A program made the translations under genes and the position numbers. Under the pieces are notes generated by a model that was not told where the DNA came from, did no database searches, and saw only the letters and a program-made list of their open reading frames with translations. From Pseudomonas sp. LFM046 (GTDB lineage: Bacteria > Pseudomonadota > Gammaproteobacteria > Pseudomonadales > Pseudomonadaceae): DNA of 64,000 nt. Of the stretch, positions 61,020 to 64,000 are shown piece after piece. The DNA lies in assembly GCF_000949385.2 (NCBI RefSeq), contig NZ_JYKO02000001.1, forward strand, positions 5,664,678 through 5,728,677, read 5' to 3'. Every line of letters starts with the position of its first letter. Positions within the stretch are counted from its first letter, which is position 1.

Positions 61020-62468
61020 ATGCTTGAAGTGATCAACGATTTCCTCTCGGGGAAAGTGCTCATTGTCCTGATCGTTGGGCTCGGCACGTATTTCACCCTC
61101 CGCTCCCGCTTCGTCCAGTTCCGCCATTTCCGCCACATGTTCAGCGTGTTCAAGGAATCCATCCGCGGCCAGGCAGGCCAGCTGAGCTCCTTCCAGGCCC
61201 TGATGCTGAGCCTCGCCGGCCGCGTCGGTGCCGGCAACATCGCAGGCGTGGGCCTCGCTGTGACCCTCGGTGGTCCGGGCGCGGTGTTCTGGATGTGGGT
61301 CACCGCGCTGGTCGGCATGTCCAGCAGCTTCTTCGAGTGCACCCTGGCCCAGGTCTACAAGCGCGCCGACGGTGACGGCCTGTACCGTGGCGGTCCGGCC
61401 TACTACATCCAGTACGGCCTGAAACTGCGCTGGATGGCGATCGTCTTCGCCGTGCTGCTGCTGGTGACCTACGGCTTCGCCTTCAACGGCCTGCAGGCCT
61501 TCACCGTGACCCACTCCCTGGAAAACGCCTTCGGCATGCCCGTGCAGTACACCGGCATCGGCCTGGCCGTACTCCTGGGCCTGGTGTTCGTCGGCGGCAT
61601 CAAGCGCATCGCTTCGGTGTCCGACCTGCTGGTACCGGTCAAGACCCTGGCCTACATCGCCGTCACCTGCTACGTGATCATCTCCCAGATCGAACTGGTG
61701 CCGGACATGCTGGCCACCATCGTGAAGAGCGCCTTCGGCCTTGAGCCGGCCTTCGCGGGCCTGCTGGGCAGCGCCATCGTCATGGGCGTGAAGCGTGGCG
61801 TGTTCGCCAACGAAGCGGGTCTGGGCAGCGCGCCGAACGTCGCCGCCGTGGCCGCCGTTAAGCACCCGGCCGCCCAGGGCGTGGTTCAGGCCTTCAGCGT
61901 GTTCCTCGACACCTTCGTGATCTGCACCTGCACCGCGCTGCTGATCCTGCTGTCCGGTTTCTACACTCCGGGCTTCGAAGGCGATGGCATCGTGCTGACC
62001 CAGAACTCCCTGGCCGCCGTGGTCGGTGAGTGGGGCCGCGTGTTCATCAGCGTCGCGCTGAGCCTCTTCGTCTTCACCTGCATCCTCTACAACTACTACC
62101 TCGGCGAGAACGCCCTGCAGTTCCTGGCCGGCCGCCGCCGCGCCGTCCTGCTGGGCTACCGTGGCCTGGTGCTGGCCCTGATCTGCTGGGGCTCGATGCA
62201 GAACCTGGGCACCGTGTTCGCCTTCGCCGACATCACCATGACCTGCCTGGCCTTCGTCAACCTGGTGGCCCTGGCCATGCTGATCAAGGTCGGCCTGCGA
62301 GTCATGCGCGACTACGACGAGCAGCGCGAAGCCGGCATCGACCACCCGGTGTTCGACGCCTCCAAGTTCGCTGACCTGAACCTGGACCGCGACGCCTGGC
62401 CGGCCAATCCGGCAGCCGATGCGCCCACCGTCAACCTGGGTCACGGCCTGGCGCACAGCCACCGCTGA
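61020..62468 (+). CDS. Alanine/glycine:cation symporter (AGCS family)
   Basis: A 482-residue carrier for alanine, glycine or D-alanine with Na+ or H+. About eleven hydrophobic helices are visible. The family signature appears as SLAGRVGAGNIAGVGLAVTLGGPGAVFWMWVTALVGM and KRGVFANEAGLGSAPNVAAVAAVKHPAAQG. There is a C-terminal cytosolic tail of about 60 residues. The asparaginase gene is 95 bp downstream. Confidence 0.93.
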   Translation: MLEVINDFLSGKVLIVLIVGLGTYFTLRSRFVQFRHFRHMFSVFKESIRGQAGQLSSFQALMLSLAGRVGAGNIAGVGLAVTLGGPGAVFWMWVTALVGMSSSFFECTLAQVYKRADGDGLYRGGPAYYIQYGLKLRWMAIVFAVLLLVTYGFAFNGLQAFTVTHSLENAFGMPVQYTGIGLAVLLGLVFVGGIKRIASVSDLLVPVKTLAYIAVTCYVIISQIELVPDMLATIVKSAFGLEPAFAGLLGSAIVMGVKRGVFANEAGLGSAPNVAAVAAVKHPAAQGVVQAFSVFLDTFVICTCTALLILLSGFYTPGFEGDGIVLTQNSLAAVVGEWGRVFISVALSLFVFTCILYNYYLGENALQFLAGRRRAVLLGYRGLVLALICWGSMQNLGTVFAFADITMTCLAFVNLVALAMLIKVGLRVMRDYDEQREAGIDHPVFDASKFADLNLDRDAWPANPAADAPTVNLGHGLAHSHR

Positions 62469-62563
62469 TCAAGGGTTCCAGCTGTACCTGGTGCCGCTCC
62501 TCCGCTGATGCGGGGGGCGGCACCGTCGTTTCCGCCCCTCCGAAATTCCGAGCTACCCGCACC

Positions 62564-63547
62564 ATGAATGCTGTGAAGAACCTTTTCGTGCTCTACACCG
62601 GCGGCACCATCGGCATGCTGCAGACTCCCGAAGGCCTGGCCCCGGCCAGTGGTTTCGAGGCCCGCATGCGCGAGCAACTGGACGGTCAGGGCGTCGCATT
62701 GGACTGGCACTTCCAGGAACTCCTGCCGCTGATCGACAGCGCCAACATGCGCCAGGCCAACTGGCTGGCCATGCGCGATGCCATCGTCGAAGCGGTGGAA
62801 CGCGGTCATGACGGCGTGCTGGTGCTGCATGGCACCGACACCCTGGCCTACAGCGCGGCGACCCTTGGCTTCCTGCTGCTGGGCCTGCCGGTACCGGTGG
62901 TGCTGACTGGCGCCATGCTGCCCGCCGGCAGCGAGGGCAGCGATGCCTGGCCAAACCTGATGGGCGCCGTCAGTGCACTGCAGGCGGGCGTCGCGTCCGG
63001 TGTGCACCTCTTCTTCAATGGCCAGCTGCTGCATGGCGCCCGCGCCAGCAAGCTGCGCTCGGAAGCCTTCGACGCCTTCGTCGAGCTGCCACGTCCCCGC
63101 GAGGGCGAGCGCGCCGAGATCATCCCCGCCGGCCTCGACTACCGCACCCCGCGCCAGCCGGTGAACCTCGCCGTGCTGCCGCTGTTCCCCGGAATTCAGG
63201 CCAGCCATGTCGAAGCCCTGCTCGACAGCGGCGTGCAGGCGCTGGTGCTGGAATGCTACGGCAGCGGCACCGGTCCATCGGACGACAAGGCCCTGCTGGA
63301 CGCCCTGCGCACCGCCCACCAGCGCGGCGTGGTGCTGGCCGCCACCAGCCAGTGCCCGGCCGGCCATGTGCAGGCCGGTGTCTATGCTGCCGGCAGCCAG
63401 CTGTTGGCGACCGGCCTGGTGCCTGCTGGCGGCATGACCCGCGAAGCAGCCCTGGGCAAGGTGTTCGCCCTGCTCGGTGCCGGGTTGCGGCAGGAAGAGG
63501 TGGAGCAGTGGTTTGCGGTGGATCTGTGCGGGGAAATGGCGGACTGA
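62564..63547 (+). CDS. L-asparaginase, type I (cytoplasmic)
   Basis: Hydrolyses asparagine to aspartate and ammonia. The first catalytic Thr is Thr15 in YTGGTIGM (11-18), and the second triad is HGTDTLAY at 89-96. No signal peptide is present, which fits the cytoplasmic type I enzyme. LVLECYGSGTGPSDDKALLDAL and VVLAATSQCPAGHVQAGVYA are the C-terminal family segments. The length is 327 residues. Two GTAGGGTGG repeats follow. It is part of an Asn-Asp-fumarate route with aspA. Confidence 0.92.
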   Translation: MNAVKNLFVLYTGGTIGMLQTPEGLAPASGFEARMREQLDGQGVALDWHFQELLPLIDSANMRQANWLAMRDAIVEAVERGHDGVLVLHGTDTLAYSAATLGFLLLGLPVPVVLTGAMLPAGSEGSDAWPNLMGAVSALQAGVASGVHLFFNGQLLHGARASKLRSEAFDAFVELPRPREGERAEIIPAGLDYRTPRQPVNLAVLPLFPGIQASHVEALLDSGVQALVLECYGSGTGPSDDKALLDALRTAHQRGVVLAATSQCPAGHVQAGVYAAGSQLLATGLVPAGGMTREAALGKVFALLGAGLRQEEVEQWFAVDLCGEMAD

Positions 63548-63561
63548 CGCCAGCCCACACC

Positions 63562-63644
63562 GTAAGGTGGATGGCGCTTTTCCATCCACCGGCGAAGCCT
63601 GGCCGAACCCCGGTGGTGGACCGGTGAAGCGTGGTCCACCCTAC
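63562..63644. repeat. GTAGGGTGG family repeat, copy 3
   Basis: An 83-bp element with arms GTAAGGTGGA/TCCACCCTAC (one change from the family end), inner hairpin GGTGGATGG/CCATCCACC and a second dyad around GGACCGGTGAAGCGTGGTCC. It differs from copy 4 at only one base. Confidence 0.9.
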
Positions 63645-63686
63645 GAATCTCCGCGCCACCCATCCGAAGACTCCGCAGGCCTCACC

Positions 63687-63769
63687 GTAGGGTGGATGGC
63701 GCTTTTCCATCCACCGGCGAAGCCTGGCCGAACCCCGGTGGTGGACCGGTGAAGCGTGGTCCACCCTAC
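63687..63769. repeat. GTAGGGTGG family repeat, copy 4
   Basis: An 83-bp element, the same orientation as copy 3 and 42 bp away from it, with perfect 10-bp terminal arms GTAGGGTGGA/TCCACCCTAC. Confidence 0.92.
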
Positions 63770-63809
63770 AAAGGCAGCTCGGCCCACCCTGCGGACGGTT
63801 GGTTCAGGC

Positions 63810-64000
63810 TCAGAACGGCCACCAGCTTCCCCCTTCCTCCAGTTCTTCGCGGCACTGGCCCAGTTGCTGGCCATAGGCCTGCGACTGCTGGTCAACCTTG
63901 CGCGCCACCTGCATCAACCAGGGCTTCTGGCGGTAGCTGCCACGGCTGAAGCCGCCTCGCCCCTCGTGGTAGGCCAGGTACTGGTTGTACGCGTCCCACT
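63810..64000 (-). CDS. C-terminal end of a probable lytic transglycosylase (5' part outside window)
   Basis: 62 codons are visible before the TGA stop. The segment YNQYLAYHEGRGGFSRGSYR followed by KPWLMQVARKVDQQSQAYG resembles the last part of SLT-domain lytic transglycosylases of Pseudomonas, in which Y-H-E-G-x-G-G and K-P-W-L are conserved. The catalytic Glu and signal peptide would lie beyond the window. The tail ends GSWWPF. Function is inferred from this short piece only. Confidence 0.6.
   Translation of the reverse strand, partial: WDAYNQYLAYHEGRGGFSRGSYRQKPWLMQVARKVDQQSQAYGQQLGQCREELEEGGSWWPF

Noticed and set aside
63477-63895. Short frames with a repeated WKSAIHPT or VDGAFPSTGEAWPNPGG-like protein
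   Set aside because: They are translations of the GTAGGGTGG repeats on either strand. The repetition of protein sequence only reflects the DNA repeat.

Overview
The window is chromosomal core DNA of a GC-rich Pseudomonas (roughly two thirds G+C by eye). The gene order pyrE-crc, rph-yicC-gmk-rpoZ-spoT-ridA, exbB-exbD-tonB-oxyR-recG, hupB-rubredoxin reductase-rubredoxins-ubiC-ubiA-phoB-phoR-(CBS protein)-(M23 peptidase)-(response regulator)-phoU-pstB-pstA-pstC-pstS, purE-purK and aspA is the one known from this genus. The exbBD-tonB genes beside oxyR, and the dispersed repeats, argue against P. aeruginosa itself; a P. resinovorans/P. citronellolis-type relative is a guess. I see no prophage, integrase, transposase, CRISPR array, rRNA or tRNA.

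Layout. 1-5.3 kb: coaBC (5' end cut off), dut, the long form of algC, argB. 5.3-8.3 kb: a thioesterase, a DUF4124 protein, pyrE, crc and a small membrane protein. 8.3-14.4 kb: rph, yicC, gmk, rpoZ, spoT, ridA and a lipoprotein. 14.4-17 kb: a LysE exporter, an AraC regulator and an NAD-binding protein, all leftward. 17-24 kb: exbB-exbD-tonB, oxyR-recG and an HDOD protein. 24-28.7 kb: HU, rubredoxin reductase, two rubredoxins, ubiC-ubiA and a secreted repeat protein. 29-41.9 kb: the complete phosphate-sensing and Pst transport locus, with PHO-box-like sites before phoB, pstC and pstS. 42-51.9 kb: accessory transport and metabolism: a sugar-dehydrogenase-like lipoprotein, an MFS carrier, a thioesterase, a four-gene ABC exporter with two permeases, a hexose-6-phosphate epimerase, DUF3299 and GlsB-type proteins. 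52-53.5 kb: purE-purK behind a leader with an intrinsic terminator. 53.8-56.3 kb: a LysR regulator divergent from aspA. 56.5-59.9 kb: a MocR-type regulator divergent from a PaiB-like gene and two acetyltransferases. 60-63.5 kb: a DNA-binding regulator divergent from an alanine/glycine symporter and a type I asparaginase. The 3' edge holds the tail of a probable lytic transglycosylase on the minus strand.

Functional themes are phosphate homeostasis (phoBR, pstSCAB, phoU), stress and global control (crc, spoT, rpoZ, oxyR, HU), nucleotide synthesis (dut, pyrE, gmk, purEK) and Asn/Asp/Ala use (ansA, aspA, symporter). The least conventional content is noncoding: four families of palindromic dispersed repeats, some lending their terminal GTAG to stop codons; PHO boxes with exact 11-bp phasing; an apparent purE attenuator; and a Crc/Hfq-type A-rich motif before the amino-acid symporter. 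I found nothing that I would call a wholly new system. The best leads are the dual-permease ABC exporter, the MocR/PaiB/acetyltransferase cluster, the large insertions in PstC and PstA, and the repeats.
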